From the NCBI GenBank assembly GCA_029204225.1, contig CM055111.1, positions 25,552,404-25,616,403 of the forward strand: a stretch of 64,000 bases of DNA, written 5' to 3'. This document shows, in pieces, positions 1 to 11,016 of this stretch. Source of the stretch: Diphasiastrum complanatum (taxonomy: Eukaryota; Streptophyta; Lycopodiopsida; Lycopodiales; Lycopodiaceae). The first letter of the stretch is position 1. Each line of letters begins with the position of its first letter. A program made the position numbers and the translations under genes. The notes beneath the pieces were generated by a model. That model had not been told where the DNA came from. It was given only the letters and a program-made list of their open reading frames with translations, and made no database searches.

Positions 1-1180
1 TTGTTAAGAACTTTGAAAGGACCGCTAAAACGTGGAGATAACTTCGGACACTTTCCTGTTTGAAGTGTCTTAGAGTCCTTATGGATTCTAAGATACACCC
101 AATCACTGATCTCAAACTCTCGAGGAGCACGACTTCGATTGGCATAGAACTGGGCTCTATCTTGAGCCGATTTGATGCTTTCCCTAGCCACCTGCAACAT
201 TTCCTGCATGTCATGCAAGAAATCCGCTGCAGCTTGAACCTTAAGACCTTTGAGTCCAACGGAGATAGGGGAATGAGGCTGAAAGCTGTACAAGAGCATA
301 AAAGGACTAAAACTAGTGGCAGAATGCTTCAAATTATTGTATGCAAACTCAACCATTGGGAGATACTTTTCCCAATCTGATTGTCGCCTGGAAACATATG
401 CACGAAGCATATCTTCCATTGACTGGTTGACTCATTCGGTCTGACCATCAGTTTTCGGGTGATCCGTAGACGATAGACTTAAAGTAGTTTTCAGTCTCTC
501 AAAGACCGCCTGCCAGAACTTGCCAGTGAACTTGGAATCACGATCACTAACAATATCGTTCGGCAATTCATACAACCAACTTTTCAACGAAGAGTTGAGC
601 AAGTTCAAAAGCTTTGACAGTAGTTTTTGTTGGAATAAATTGTGCCATTTTGGTTAGCCTATCAACAACTACCCAAATAGCATCACGACCCTTCCCTGAC
701 TTGGGAAGTCCGACCACAAAATCCATGGAAATTCATTTCTCATTGGGAATTTTTGATGGATGCAACAGACCAGCTGCTTTGAGTCTTTCCGCTTTATTTA
801 CTTGGCATTGTTCACACTTTAGAACATATGCCTCGACATGACCTTTCATTTTTGGCCACTAAAATTCTCTCTTAACAAGGTCAAGCGTCCTTTGTATACC
901 AGGGTGTCCCGCGCTAGGGCTATCATGGCACTCGTGCAGGATTTGGGCCCTAATGTCCACGATATCTGGCACACAGACTTTTCCTCTATGGAAAAGCAAA
1001 CCATTTCGAATGGAATAATCATCAAGTATCTTCTCTTTACGAGATTTCTTGGAATCCTGCTTTCCAAGATTGTCTCTCATTAAAGAGCTTCTTTCCAGGA
1101 CATCTTGCCAAATATAACCGAAAAACTCATCGGTCTGACAAAGATCTCGCAGAGAAAGAGACAATTCAGATTGGAACTCA
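1..1180 (-). pseudogene. Gypsy-1 integrase remnant
   Basis: This is the 3' part of a Ty3/gypsy pol region read on the minus strand and cut by the left edge of the window. The zinc-binding N-terminus is readable at 859-1164 (a GHPGIQRTLDLVKR-type block with its histidines), and the CEQC pair follows around 790 after a stop. The core shows a [14 protein letters not shown] block near 700, with the first catalytic Asp, and the usual DGQTE block near 440, where the following Arg codon has become TGA. Several other stops and frameshifts break the core, so it cannot make an active integrase. The matching 3' LTR would lie left of the window. Confidence 0.8.
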
Positions 1181-1181
1181 A

Positions 1182-2383
1182 CTAAGCATAACTGATTAAC
1201 TTCACCAATCTGGTCAAGGCATCAGCGACACAATTCGATGTACCTCGATGATACTTAATGTCGAATTCGAACTCTTGAATAAGTTCCGACCAACAGGCCT
1301 TATGACCCCTAAGGTCCGAGACATCACATATATACTTAAAAGATTCATGATTTGTCATAACCATGAATTTAGATCCGTACAAATAGTGTCTCCAGATCTT
1401 TAACGCATGGATGACAACAAAAGTTCCTTCTCATAAGTAGAATACCTACTTTGAGCTGGGTCTAACTTCTTGCTCTTGAAAGCCACAGGTCTACCATCCT
1501 GGTAAAGGACTGCACCTAGCGCATAGTCACTAGCGTCTATTTCCACTAAGAAAGATCCGCTAGGGTCCACTATGTGCAAGATAGGGGCTGTAGATACCAA
1601 CATCTTCAAAGCTTCAAAGCTTTGATTAAGTTCATTAGTCCAAACAACAAGAGGACTGATCTTTGAATGCCTTCCGGCCTTCTTCTTATTACCCTTTTTA
1701 GTTTTCCGTTTGGCTTTCTTCACACCCTCAAGAAGATTTGTTAGAGGCAATGCCACCAAGGCATAGTCTTTAATGAATTTATGGAAAAAACCTATGAAGC
1801 CCAAAAGAAATTTTACTTCCCTAATGGTTTTCAGCATAGGCCAATCATGAACTTTCTGGACCTTATCGTAGTCGATCTCAAGATCTCGATCGGAAACGAT
1901 ATGTTCCAAACACTTGAGTCGAGTTTGAAAGAACTCACATTTAGACTCCTTAGCATAAAGCTTTGCCTACCTTAGATTATCTAAGACTGTATGCAAATGC
2001 GCCTTGTGCTCCTCAAGAGTTTTACTGTAGATCAGTATGTCATATAAAAATACCACGAGAAACTTCCCCATATATGGACGAAGAATATCGTTCATCATCT
2101 GTTGGAAGGTTGCTGGGGCATTAGTTAGACCAAAGGGTAAAACTAAAAATTCGTGATGGCCATACCTAGTAAATAAACCAGTTTTGGAAACATCTCCCTA
2201 GTGTATTCTAATTTGATGGTACCTTGACCTAAGGTCCAATTTGGTAAAATACTTAGCACCATTCAATCGGTCCATTAAGTTGTCCATCCGAGGCAAGGGA
2301 TAGCGATTCTTAATTGTCATTTTATTAAGCTTTTTGTAATTGACACAAAGACAAATACCACCATTTTTCTTGCCGGTTAGCAA
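1182..2383 (-). pseudogene. Gypsy-1 reverse transcriptase and RNase H remnant
   Basis: The reverse transcriptase fingers/palm start at 2383-2198 (CVNYKKLNKMTIKNRYPLPR, KLDLRSRYHQIRI). The palm continues near 2150-2020 with an [12 protein letters not shown]-type block. The catalytic motif near 2040 reads LYDI where YxDD or LDDI is expected, so the first Asp of the pair is replaced by Tyr. The connection and RNase H follow at 1909-1400 (GFIGFFHKFIKDYA, DASDYALGAVL) and 1382-1182 (NCVADALTR). Frame breaks at about 2190, 1910 and 1400 and the lost Asp make it inactive. Order and motifs fit a chromovirus-like gypsy element. Confidence 0.85.
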
Positions 2384-2395
2384 AACAAGAGCTCC

Positions 2396-3238
2396 TCAAG
2401 GGGATTTACTAGGCCGAATATGGCCTTTACGCAACAAGTCCTTAAGTTGACTAGGAACTTCATCTTCTTCCTTTGGGCTCATCCTATAGGAAAAAAGCAA
2501 TACAGTAGAGCGGTCGGGAAGGAGATCTATATGATGGTCTACACCCCGCGAGGGGGGAAGACCCTCAAGCAACTGCTCAGGAAATATATCATTATATTCC
2601 TCCCTAAGTCTCTTGAAGATTATGCCCTCAGGCAAAGATTCTAAATTATTATCAATAAAAGACAATGCTTTAGGGAAAAACGATACATCAACATTGACAT
2701 TATGAGTAGTAAAAGCATCTATGTAAGATTCATCTTTCAGATAACATAAATACGAAAAATACTCAGAATTCAAAATACATTGATTCGCTTCTTGAGCAGC
2801 TACAAAAGGTAGATCTGGCTCATCGCCTTTAAGGCAAACCAATGAGTTATTATGCAAGAAAGAAATACAATGAGATACATAGTCTTTATTTAAGAACTCA
2901 TTCCTAGCATAAAACCATTCTTTACCTAGGATTACATCCACCTTATCTAGATTCATGACATGAAAAGACAAACTATCTACATAGTCTTGAATCTATAACG
3001 GCACGTGGAGGACAAAGTGGTCCCAGACCTGCTGCTCCCCACCAGCTGCCATCCTGACCACGTACTTGTGGTCACTTGGTGCGGTTGCCAGTTGTAGCTT
3101 CTGCACCAACTGGGCATTAATAAAATCATGCGTAGAAGTGTCGTCAAAAAGAATACTCATAGGTTGGCTGCCTACGAACCCACTCATGCGAATGAGATCA
3201 TGAGGTCCAGACACCGCAATATTAAAACAACAATTCAA
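2396..3238 (-). pseudogene. Gypsy-1 protease and linker to RT
   Basis: The aspartic protease starts at about 3238. The active-site region reads FDDTSTHDFIN, where family members have a D-S-G-x-T-H-N-F-I pattern, so the Gly of the catalytic triad is lost. The C-terminal half, at 2971-2396, contains the flap-distal block DVILGKEWF and runs into the RT entry (VDHHIDLLPDRS, SYRMSPKE, GHIRPSKSP). A frame break near 2980 separates the halves. It is preceded by a GA microsatellite that is translated in frame. It belongs to the same element as the downstream RT and integrase. Confidence 0.8.
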
Positions 3239-3357
3239 ACAAACTGTTTCATCGCAATGGACCTCCCTTTGGCCCTCCCTTGAACCCTCCCAAACGACTG
3301 CAAAGGAGGTCGTTTGTAGTCATTTCGATCCCTTTGTGGTCCTATGCAGCCCCTCCC

Positions 3358-3359
<2 letters not shown>

Positions 3360-3417
<58 letters not shown>
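3360..3417. repeat. CT/GA microsatellite inside Gypsy-1
   Basis: A pure CT run of about 57 bases. On the minus strand it is GA and reads as Arg-Glu repeats in an open frame (3444-3235) that ends in a basic tail just before the protease. The same arrangement recurs in Gypsy-5 at 54499-54617. Confidence 0.95.
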
Positions 3418-3419
<2 letters not shown>

Positions 3420-3479
3420 GAGAGGCTATGTTTAAGGGGTCCAATAGGAATCAAGCATGGATCTCCATGAGTTCTATAA

Positions 3480-4229
3480 GTGCTTTGATTTTCTATCATA
3501 GTCTAAGGTGAGTTTTTAAGTCAATTGTGAGATCAATCAATTTTGTGTGTAATCTACTTTCTCTCTCAACCTGAGACCAAATACTCTATTCTCTCTCTAC
3601 TTGAGGAGAGGAGCTTGTTGGGACTTAGTTTTTTTCAATCAGCACTTTTCCCATGTGTGAAACTACTTGGCTATGAATGTATGCTTCTAGATTTGCCTCT
3701 TTGCCTTAAATTTAGTCATTGATCTTGGATTTCAATCAATAGAAGATCTATATTGCATAAGCTTTTGATGCATCTATCATCCATAGTTTCAAAATTTTCA
3801 TGAAAATCTAGATCTAGAGAGTGTTGATTGATCTTTCTAACTATCTTGTTGATTGTTGGATCAAAAGAGATCAATATTACATTGATTGGGTCTGAACAGG
3901 TACTGTACGGAATTTGCTACTCGGAAACGTGTGAGGAATATTAAATTTCAGTCCTTTGGCTCTCTCTTGTATTTGGTCCAAAATCCATGCATAATAGGTT
4001 GTTTGAAAACTAGAATTATGTAATTTTTGTAGCAATTTTTTTCATACCATTTGGTTGAGCCAATAGAAAGTTATAAGCTTTTGAAGAGGGTTAGGTAGGA
4101 CACCTAGACCTGTGTGGACACTTTTGGTTTGATCCATATCTTGCTAGTTTGACCAAAAAATTCAAGAAGAGGCTTGCCAATCCCATCTATTTGAGATCTA
4201 GTTATCATTTTGAGGTCATAGCCACATTG
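3480..4229 (+). mobile_element. Decayed Copia-1 5' LTR end and leader
   Basis: From about 3760 to 4229 this strand aligns by eye with the leader of the better preserved Copia-1 (minus strand, 45280-44600). Shared blocks include ACATTGATTGGGTCTGA, a GTACTGTACGGAAT block, CACGTGTGAGGAA-like sequence and GAGGGTTAGGTAGG. From about 3480 to 3760 there is weaker, gapped similarity to the end of the Copia-1 LTR. The left boundary is not sharp. It precedes the matching gag piece, in the order expected for one old copy. Confidence 0.7.
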
Positions 4230-4890
4230 TTTCTTACAATTTCATTGTATTAGAGCAATTTGTGGATTCATTCTCAATGGCTTGAAGGATGAATATGAGA
4301 ATCTTGTCCAATTTTATCAAGGAGGATCTACCAATTGGGGGATTTGCAAAGAGTGCTAATAGTTGAAGAATCAAGGCATGAGAACAAGCTATTAAGGATG
4401 GACAAATTGTCACTCAATCATAATGGTGACGACAAAGTTCTACTTGCCAAGCACAAAGAGAGGAGTAAAAAGCAACACCAACACTTCTCTAAGGACAAAG
4501 AAAAAGACCATGATGAAGAGGAGGATGATTTCTCTCAAAAAGAAGAAGAATCGATTCAAGCAAGCCAACAGATCTCATGAGAAAGAAGACTTTATTGCAA
4601 ATGATGGAGAATGCTCACTTATGGCATCAAGCTTCTCATCTTCCACCTTCAAGAAGTATGACTCTTGGTAGATTGATAGTGGAGCATCATCTCATATGTG
4701 TAGCTCCAAGGATTCCTTTTCATCTAGTATGCCTTATGAAGGAATTAAGAAGTCCATATACATTGCAAGTGATCAAGAGTGCAAAATTGAAGGATTAGGG
4801 ACTATTCCCTTGAAGCTTGCATCTTCTAAATTCTATCTCTTCAAGAGGTTCTCTTTGTTCCCAAGCTTGCAAAGAATCTTAATAAACATT
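4230..4890 (+). pseudogene. Copia-1 gag to protease remnant
   Basis: The frames match Copia-1 gag: a block like VLIVEESRHENKLLRMDKLSL at about 4350-4410, the Lys/Glu-rich linker, and then the protease start with the IDSGASSHMCSSKDSF motif at about 4673-4720. Compared with the full Copia-1, the segment carrying the CCHC knuckle is missing between the linker and ANRSHEKED, and several frameshifts are present. Similarity stops at about 4881-4915, inside the protease region, where Gypsy-2 sequence begins. The next part of Copia-1 is found inverted at 29510-29165. Confidence 0.85.
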
Positions 4891-4920
4891 CATGGCCATT
4901 CTGAAGTTCAAGGAACTTCC
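4880..4920. other. Left breakpoint of a 24.6-kb inversion (Copia-1/Gypsy-2 chimera)
   Basis: Copia-1 sequence on the plus strand ends here (after AAGAATCTTA, perhaps extending to TGGCCATTCTGA). It is followed by the 3' tail of Gypsy-2. The partner junction is at 29505-29520. The exact point is uncertain by about 30 bases because the Copia-1 copy is decayed. Confidence 0.8.
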
Positions 4921-5126
4921 CGGTATCTTTCTTAAGTTTGTCAATAAATCACTTGCAGCTTTACACAGGTTTTACGTAAGTGAACTTTATCTACACTTTT
5001 CCTGTGCTACTGCCAATGTATTTTTTAATTCAAAGTTGTTAAGGCCGGTAAATTAAGCCCGTGCCATACGTCCTAAGTCTAGTTTGGCCCTGACGAGGAC
5101 ATCAGCTTTTTCAAATGAGGGGAGGA
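4915..5126 (+). mobile_element. Gypsy-2 3' untranslated tail and PPT
   Basis: This short piece leads directly into an LTR. It ends in GACGAGGACATCAGC and the purine tract AAATGAGGGGAGGA (5113-5126), the normal plus-strand primer position one base before an LTR starting TGTTG. It belongs to the chromovirus whose body lies on the opposite strand at 29511-34530. A block of about 40 bases containing CAGGTTTTACGTAAG also occurs at 14815-14855 ahead of the Gypsy-4 LTR. Confidence 0.75.
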
Positions 5127-6044
5127 TGTTGTAAAGCTGACTTAGGTGCACCCAGCGTGCCCTGTAAGACTCTAAGGGGTGACACTCCCTAAGGTCCCAG
5201 AGCAAGTTAGAATGTCAAGGACTGAGCCTCCGATCTGTGGTGAGCCAGTCAAGTAGTCACAAGTCATGAGCTAGCTCTGGAGCTCGAGTCATGGCCTAGT
5301 TAGGAAGCAAGTTGATTCTGCCACCGGGACGGCTCCCGGGACCCATCTCCGGGAGCCTGACTGATTCTGCCAGGCTTGCCAGGCTTAATCAGCAAAATAA
5401 AAACTAAGTCCCAAAAAGCGTGCTTTACCAGAAAGCACTATGTTTCAGAACAGAGGGGGTGCGCCGAATCACAGCAAAACTATAGGGGGAGTCCGGCAGA
5501 CAGAAACTTGGGTAGCTCAACCAACGCCAGGAATCCAGTCGCCAGGTCTCAGCTCCCTCTACCAGCACGAGCCAGGCACAATGCCCAGCACGTGTTGGTG
5601 GCCCCGAGACCGGTCAGTCTATGTATGAATGTAACCTCTTCCAAATCTAATAAAGTTGATCGTTTGGGATGATTACCATTTCGGTTTCGCCTCCGGGACT
5701 GGTCCAAGTGGAAGGACCCTTACTACAACCTTTTTGCATCGCTGGCACCTAAGGGTCCCTGTCATCGACATGGGGCTTGCCGCTATGCCAATTGGTCAGT
5801 TTGGCAACCACTATGCCTTGGGTTTCATGTGTGGCTTGTCTTTGCCTTTGGTTACCTTTTGGGGACGGATTCTGAGTTGGCTTTCGAGTTGGTTGGGATT
5901 CCAGTTTTCTTAAGTCTGAATGGTTAAGATTATTACGTTTCTGAGTTGGCTTTTACGTAAGTGTGGGATGGATGAATGTTAGACTTAAGCGCGTGTTGGA
6001 GAAACCGCTCAAGTACCAGCGCCCTTTGAGGTTCCGGCGCAACA
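5127..6044 (+). repeat. Gypsy-2 3' LTR
   Basis: 918 bases beginning TGTTGTAAAGCTGAC and ending CCGGCGCAACA. It is an inverted partner of the 899-base LTR at 33632-34530, with many small differences, so the insertion is not recent. It has a purine tract on its inner side and TCATG on its outer side. The family has a TTTTACGTAAGT block near the end (about 5951). The two short open frames inside are not genes. Confidence 0.92.
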
Positions 6045-6049
6045 TCATG
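6045..6049. repeat. Gypsy-2 target site duplication, copy 1 (TCATG)
   Basis: The 5 bases immediately outside the 3' LTR read TCATG. The reverse complement, CATGA, is immediately outside the 5' LTR at 34531-34535. Confidence 0.85.
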
Positions 6050-6329
<280 letters not shown>

Positions 6330-7230
6330 AAATCAAAACACTCTTGAAGGGCGAAGGCATATGGTCGGTGACGGAGCTCTCAGAGGTGCAGCCTCCAGAG
6401 AGAGACTTGAGGAGAGCTGAATGGATCAGAAAGGATGAGTGCGCAATGGTGATAATCGTTTTGTCCATAAATGAAGATCTACTCATGCAAATTAAAGACT
6501 GCGAAAGCAGCCATGCAGCGTGGAAAAGCAGAAGTATAAAGTGAGGACTGCAGCTTCAGTCATGCACCTTCACAATCAGCTGCAATCCATATGGTGGGAT
6601 GGCAACCAGTTAGATCAGAATGATCTTCGATCAACTCGCTGCATCAAGACAAGAGCACCAGGTCCCAGTAGCACAGCAGCTGATGTACTTCATGAAATCT
6701 CTACCGACGTCCTATCAGCCATTGAGAATGCTCATACCGAGTCTACTAGATATGACATTTGACAAAGCATTTACTCTTGTCGCTGATGATAGACGAAGGA
6801 GAGGGAAGCAATGATCAAGATAAGACTCTCTTCACAAAAGGAAAAAAGAAGAACAAAAACAAGCCAAGATTCGAGAAGACGAAGTCCTTGAATCAACAAT
6901 CTTCTTCCTGTGATCATTGCCACAAACCAGGCCATATGGCCAACAAATGTTGGTTCAATCCAACAATACCCTGCATGCACTGCAAGAAGAAAGGACATTC
7001 TATATACAGCTGCGGATTCAACCCAAAAAGAAAAAACAAAACTGAAAAGACAAACGTTGTAGAGTCATCAAAGGATGCTGAAAGAGGTGACGAAGCTTTC
7101 ACGACACTCGACAAAGCTTCGACAAGCTACTCCGAACATGACTACAATGTGGTCATCGATTCAAGAGCAGCATCTCACATAACCTGCAACAAGAAGATCT
7201 TGATCAGCTTTCGCAAACTCAAAAAATAAC
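6330..7230 (+). pseudogene. Copia-3 gag and protease remnant
   Basis: The Gag begins directly after the microsatellite without an LTR, so the 5' end is lost. It shows the copia Gag pattern (SVTELSEV, AMVIIVLSINEDLLMQI, AAW) and, at about 6911-7010, two CCHC knuckles of canonical spacing (CDHCHKPGHMANKC and CMHCKKKGHSIYSC). The protease motif at about 7155 reads IDSRAASHIT instead of D-S-G, so the catalytic Gly is replaced by Arg. At least three frame changes are needed between 6540 and 6830. It is clearly inactive. Confidence 0.8.
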
Positions 7231-7249
7231 AGAGCGGTGATTCTAGACG

Positions 7250-8437
7250 ATGGAAGCAGACACGATGTCAAGGGCATCGGCTCTCTATAGCTATGAACAC
7301 TGTCAGGCCAAGCAGCCCACACTCAGAAAGGATCTGCTATTTGTCTCCAAGATGGCAGATCTAGGCATTCGAGTTTTGTTTGATGACAACACTTGCCGTA
7401 GGATCGACAAGATGACAAACAAGTTGTTGACGGTCGGATGCAGAGAAGGAGACCTCTAGCAGGCCAAAATAATCAGCAACTCTAAAAGCATATTGAATGC
7501 TTCAAAAAATGAAGATCAGCTATGGCATAGAAGAATCTATCATCTGAACATGTGGAGCTTGTATGACATGAGCAGAAGGCACATTGTCACAGGTCTCAAG
7601 ATTTCAAGGTCCGAGGCAGAGTTCTGCAAAGCTTGTCAGAAAGGCAAGCAACATCGAAATCCATTCACACACGAGAGAAGAAAAGCCAAGGAAGTCCTTG
7701 ATCTCATTCACTCTGATGTCTATGGACCGATGAAAACAGATTCGCTCTCGTGTTCGAGATATTTTCTAACGTTCATAGATGATTCAAGCCGAGTGACCAC
7801 GATCTACTACTTGAAGAAGAAATCCGAAGTGTTTGATTCCTTCAAAAAGTTCGTGGCATTCGCAGAGCGACACACCTCGAAAAAGATACAGATCCTTAGA
7901 TCTAACAATGGAGGGGAATACAAAAGCACAAAATTCTCAAGATTCTGCGAAGAACAGGGGATCAAACACCAGTTCACTCTTGCATACACACCATAATACA
8001 ATGGTGTGGCAGAAAGAAAAGGAGCCAAATGCATGATGGCACAGGCTCAATTGCCAGGTCAATTTTGGGTTGAGGCAATAGCTGCAGCTGTACACCTGCA
8101 GAACAGTTCTATAATGACAGCACTAGAGAACAAAACACCATACGAAATGTGGACAGGCAGAAAGCTTGATCTGTCACACGTACGAGTGTTTGGATGTGCA
8201 GCATATAGGCACATTCCAAAGGAAAAGAAAAACAAGCTCGATGACAAATCCGAGGAAAAAATCATGGCCGGCTACTCGAACGGAACAGATGTGTACAGAC
8301 TCTACGATTTAACCACGAAAAAGGTTCTTTCAAATAGAGATGTGAAGTTCAATGAGTCCACATTTCTTGGACTAAAAGACGAAAGAGGCCATGAGATCTT
8401 CACACTGCTACCTATTCCAGAGGGAGATCGAGAATAG
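7250..8437 (+). pseudogene. Copia-3 integrase remnant
   Basis: The GAG-pre-integrase zinc region (LWHRRIYHLNMWSL, CKACQKGKQH) is at 7519-7650. The core follows with HSDVYGPM (first Asp), a SNNGGEY block near 7903 where the second catalytic Asp is Asn, and NGVAERK near 8000 (Glu) directly after a TAA stop. The C-terminal part ends in FGCAAYRHIP and NRDVKFNES blocks (8185-8360). With a stop and a lost catalytic Asp it cannot act. It continues the Copia-3 element. Confidence 0.85.
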
Positions 8438-8639
8438 ACATCAAATCAGAATGTAGAGCCCCAGACTCCAGAGCAACAGGAAGCAGAGGATCGACCCCAC
8501 GAACAAGAAATGTTCGAGCAGCGACGAAACAGACCTTGAAGGTCAACGAGACAAAGAAGACCTCCAAACCGCTACTCTGACAATCTTCAATGGAGCGAAG
8601 AAACACAGTTTGAGTACTGCAGCTTCACAGAAGAGCCAG

Positions 8640-9576
8640 CAACATACCAAAAAGCTATCTAGAGTTCAGAGGGAGAATTTTGGAAGCAGGCAATGTCAGA
8701 GGAGATCGAGTCGATGAGACGAAACGAGGCATGGACATTAGAGCCACTGCTAAAAAACAGAAAGGTAGTCGACTAAAAGTGAGTGTACAAGAAAAAGCTA
8801 AAATCAGATGGCACTATTGGCCTTACAAGGCAAGGCTTGTCGCAAAGGGTTACACGCAGAGATATGGTGTCGACTATTTTGACACATATTCGTCCATGGT
8901 CAAAATGACAAGCATAAGACTACTCCTTGCATATGCCACAAAGTTAAATCTAGAAATTCACTAGATTGATGTGAAAACAGCCTTTCTCCACGAAGATCTA
9001 GAGGAGGAAATCTTCATGAAGCAACCTGAAGGCTATGAAGTCCCCAACAACAGACAATATGTCTATCGATTGTAGAGATGCATCTACGGTCTAAAACAAG
9101 CATCACGAGCTTGGTACAAAAAGCTTGATGGTCTTCTGAAGTCTCTAGACTTCAATCCTACTCAACCAGACTGCAATGTCTACATCAAAAGAGTAGGAAA
9201 GGATTTTGTGATACTAACCATTTTCGTGGATGATTCACTGATGATAGAAATTTCTTGATGCTGATCAAAGACACGAAGAGTCAGATTTCTGAAAGCTACG
9301 AAATCACATATCATGGAGAAGCAACAAAATGCTTAGGGCTGGAGATCAGAAGAGATCGAACAAATGGTGAAATGCACTTGAGTCAGCCAGAATAAGTCAA
9401 AAAAGTGCTGTAGCAGTACCACATGATGGACTGCAAAGAGAAAGCCACACCAATGATAGCTGGAGCCAAGCTCACGAAACATGATTGCCCAAAAATAGAA
9501 GAGGAAGAACAGATGATGGCAAGTATACCCTACCAAAATTTAATCGGTAGTCTGATGTACTTGACGATTTGTACCA
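8640..9576 (+). pseudogene. Copia-3 reverse transcriptase remnant
   Basis: RT blocks are readable in order: [18 protein letters not shown] (about 8823), IDVKTAFLHEDLEEEIFMKQPEGY (about 8966-9035), CIYGLKQASRAWYKKL (about 9080) and TIFVDDSLM (about 9220), so the Asp pair is kept. Stops interrupt it at about 8775, 8962, 9076 and 9257, and a frame change follows the FVDD block. The RNase H entry (LIGSLMYLTICTRP, about 9540-9575) is cut off where Gypsy-3 LTR sequence begins. Its lineage is probably Tork-like, but this is a guess from short motifs. Confidence 0.82.
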
Positions 9577-9880
9577 GACCCAAGGCAAGACTGGACCAAT
9601 AGGATTCAGAGGCTAGGGTCCTCCTCTCTACTACAAAGAGAGACCAACTCAGTTGTTCCTCATGTTCATTTCCTCATTTCAATAAAGCAGATTGGTTCTC
9701 TTTAGAAATGGATTGATTAATGTCCTTGCTCTTCCTCTCTTTTCCTCCATTTCTCATGCTTTCTTTGGATTTTGCTAATTGTTGGATTTGATCATTATTT
9801 GGATTGCTATTTCTTATGCTTTTTGTGAGAGAGAAAGGGAGAGAGAGAAGAGTAAGTTTCTATCATTGTTGTGGATTTAG
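9577..9880 (+). repeat. Gypsy-3 copy a, truncated 5' LTR
   Basis: It aligns with the reverse complement of 23702-23430 and 16020-15760: ACCAATAGGATTCAGAGGCTAGG, then AATAAAGCAGATTGGTTCTC and a GAGAGAGAAAGGGAGAGAGAG tract. Its start is fused to Copia-3. The last 200 or so bases of the LTR and the PBS are missing, since GTTGTGGAT is followed directly by leader sequence (GGCATGAATAGTGTTA). Confidence 0.8.
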
Positions 9881-11016
9881 GGTTGGCATGAATAGTGTTA
9901 AATTTGCATTTTAGGATTAGTTTGGGATTGATTTTGCTAGATTTGAGTGGATTTGCTTGTTTGAAATCTAATCTGATTCTTAAACAGGGAAATCTATTTA
10001 GATCACCAATTTTAAGATGCATTTGGATATGAGATATTAGAGAAAATAACAAAAATCGGTCAAATCTGTCAAATTTGGTCAAAAAGAGGCAAAAAGCGTC
10101 ATCAGAGCTCAGAACTTTTTACCCTCTTTCAAGAAACCTTCACCGAGTTGCAGACACCTTTGGTTTTGTTTATAGAACCTTCAGTTTGAAGGGCGAAGAT
10201 TAATTCCCAGTAGATTTCCAAAAACATCAGAAAACCACCAAAAATTATCAAAACCCTAAAAAAAGAGAAAAAGAACCTTCGCCCGATTCACTGTGCTTAG
10301 ATGTGATTCGGATCTATCTGCTGCCAAGTCGGCAAAGAATAATACCAAAAATAAAAAGGTTTTCAGAGGATCAGTTGTCATATTGTGATATTTTTGCCAA
10401 AAAAGTCACTTTTTTGCAAAATTACCAGGATTACTCTTGATTCTTCGCCAGAACCTTTGCCGAGTTTCCAGAATATTCTATCTATAGTAAAATACTATTT
10501 TTGAGTTCGACGAAGATTCTTCTTGATCAGATCACAAAAAATCTTGATTTTTGCCCTCGTCAAATTACAAAAACAGTATTTGCTTGTGTCAGAAACCTTT
10601 GCCCGATTGTCCATAGTTTTATCTGTGTCAGATCTTCCATCTGAGAAGTCAGCGAAGGTTATTTTCCAAGAAATTGTCAAAAAAGTGTTCAGAGAGTTTT
10701 TATCCCAAAATAGCACTGTTGAACCTTCGTCGAGACAACCTTCGCCTAGATAACCTTCGCCAGTCCTATTTTTAGTTTCTGATTTTCTAGATCAAGTCTC
10801 TATCAAAATTTGGATCAAATCTGATATATTCTGAATTGGACTCTGAGAGATTTATCATTTTTGAGAAGTATTGTTTGATCAAATTTTGGGTAGTTTTTTC
10901 ATCATATAGAATCAGACTCTTGAAAAGTGGAATAGAGCTAGCAGATCTAATCTGAAATAGTTTTTAAAAAAAATCTATATCCAATCTCATTATCGATTTG
11001 ATCTAAATTTGTAAAG
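9881..11016 (+). mobile_element. Gypsy-3 copy a, leader
   Basis: About 1.1 kb of untranslated leader that aligns with 23120-22040 on the other strand. It holds at least seven scattered copies of an AACCTTCGCC(G/C)-like motif (for example near 10136, 10276, 10445, 10590, 10720, 10740 and 10755). No PBS precedes it, because that part is deleted. No reading frame of interest is seen. Confidence 0.75.

Noticed and set aside
5376-5913. Open frames of about 60-98 codons in the Gypsy-2 LTR, partly mirrored at 33749-34020
   Set aside because: They are parts of the LTR. Conservation between copies is explained by LTR identity, not by a protein.
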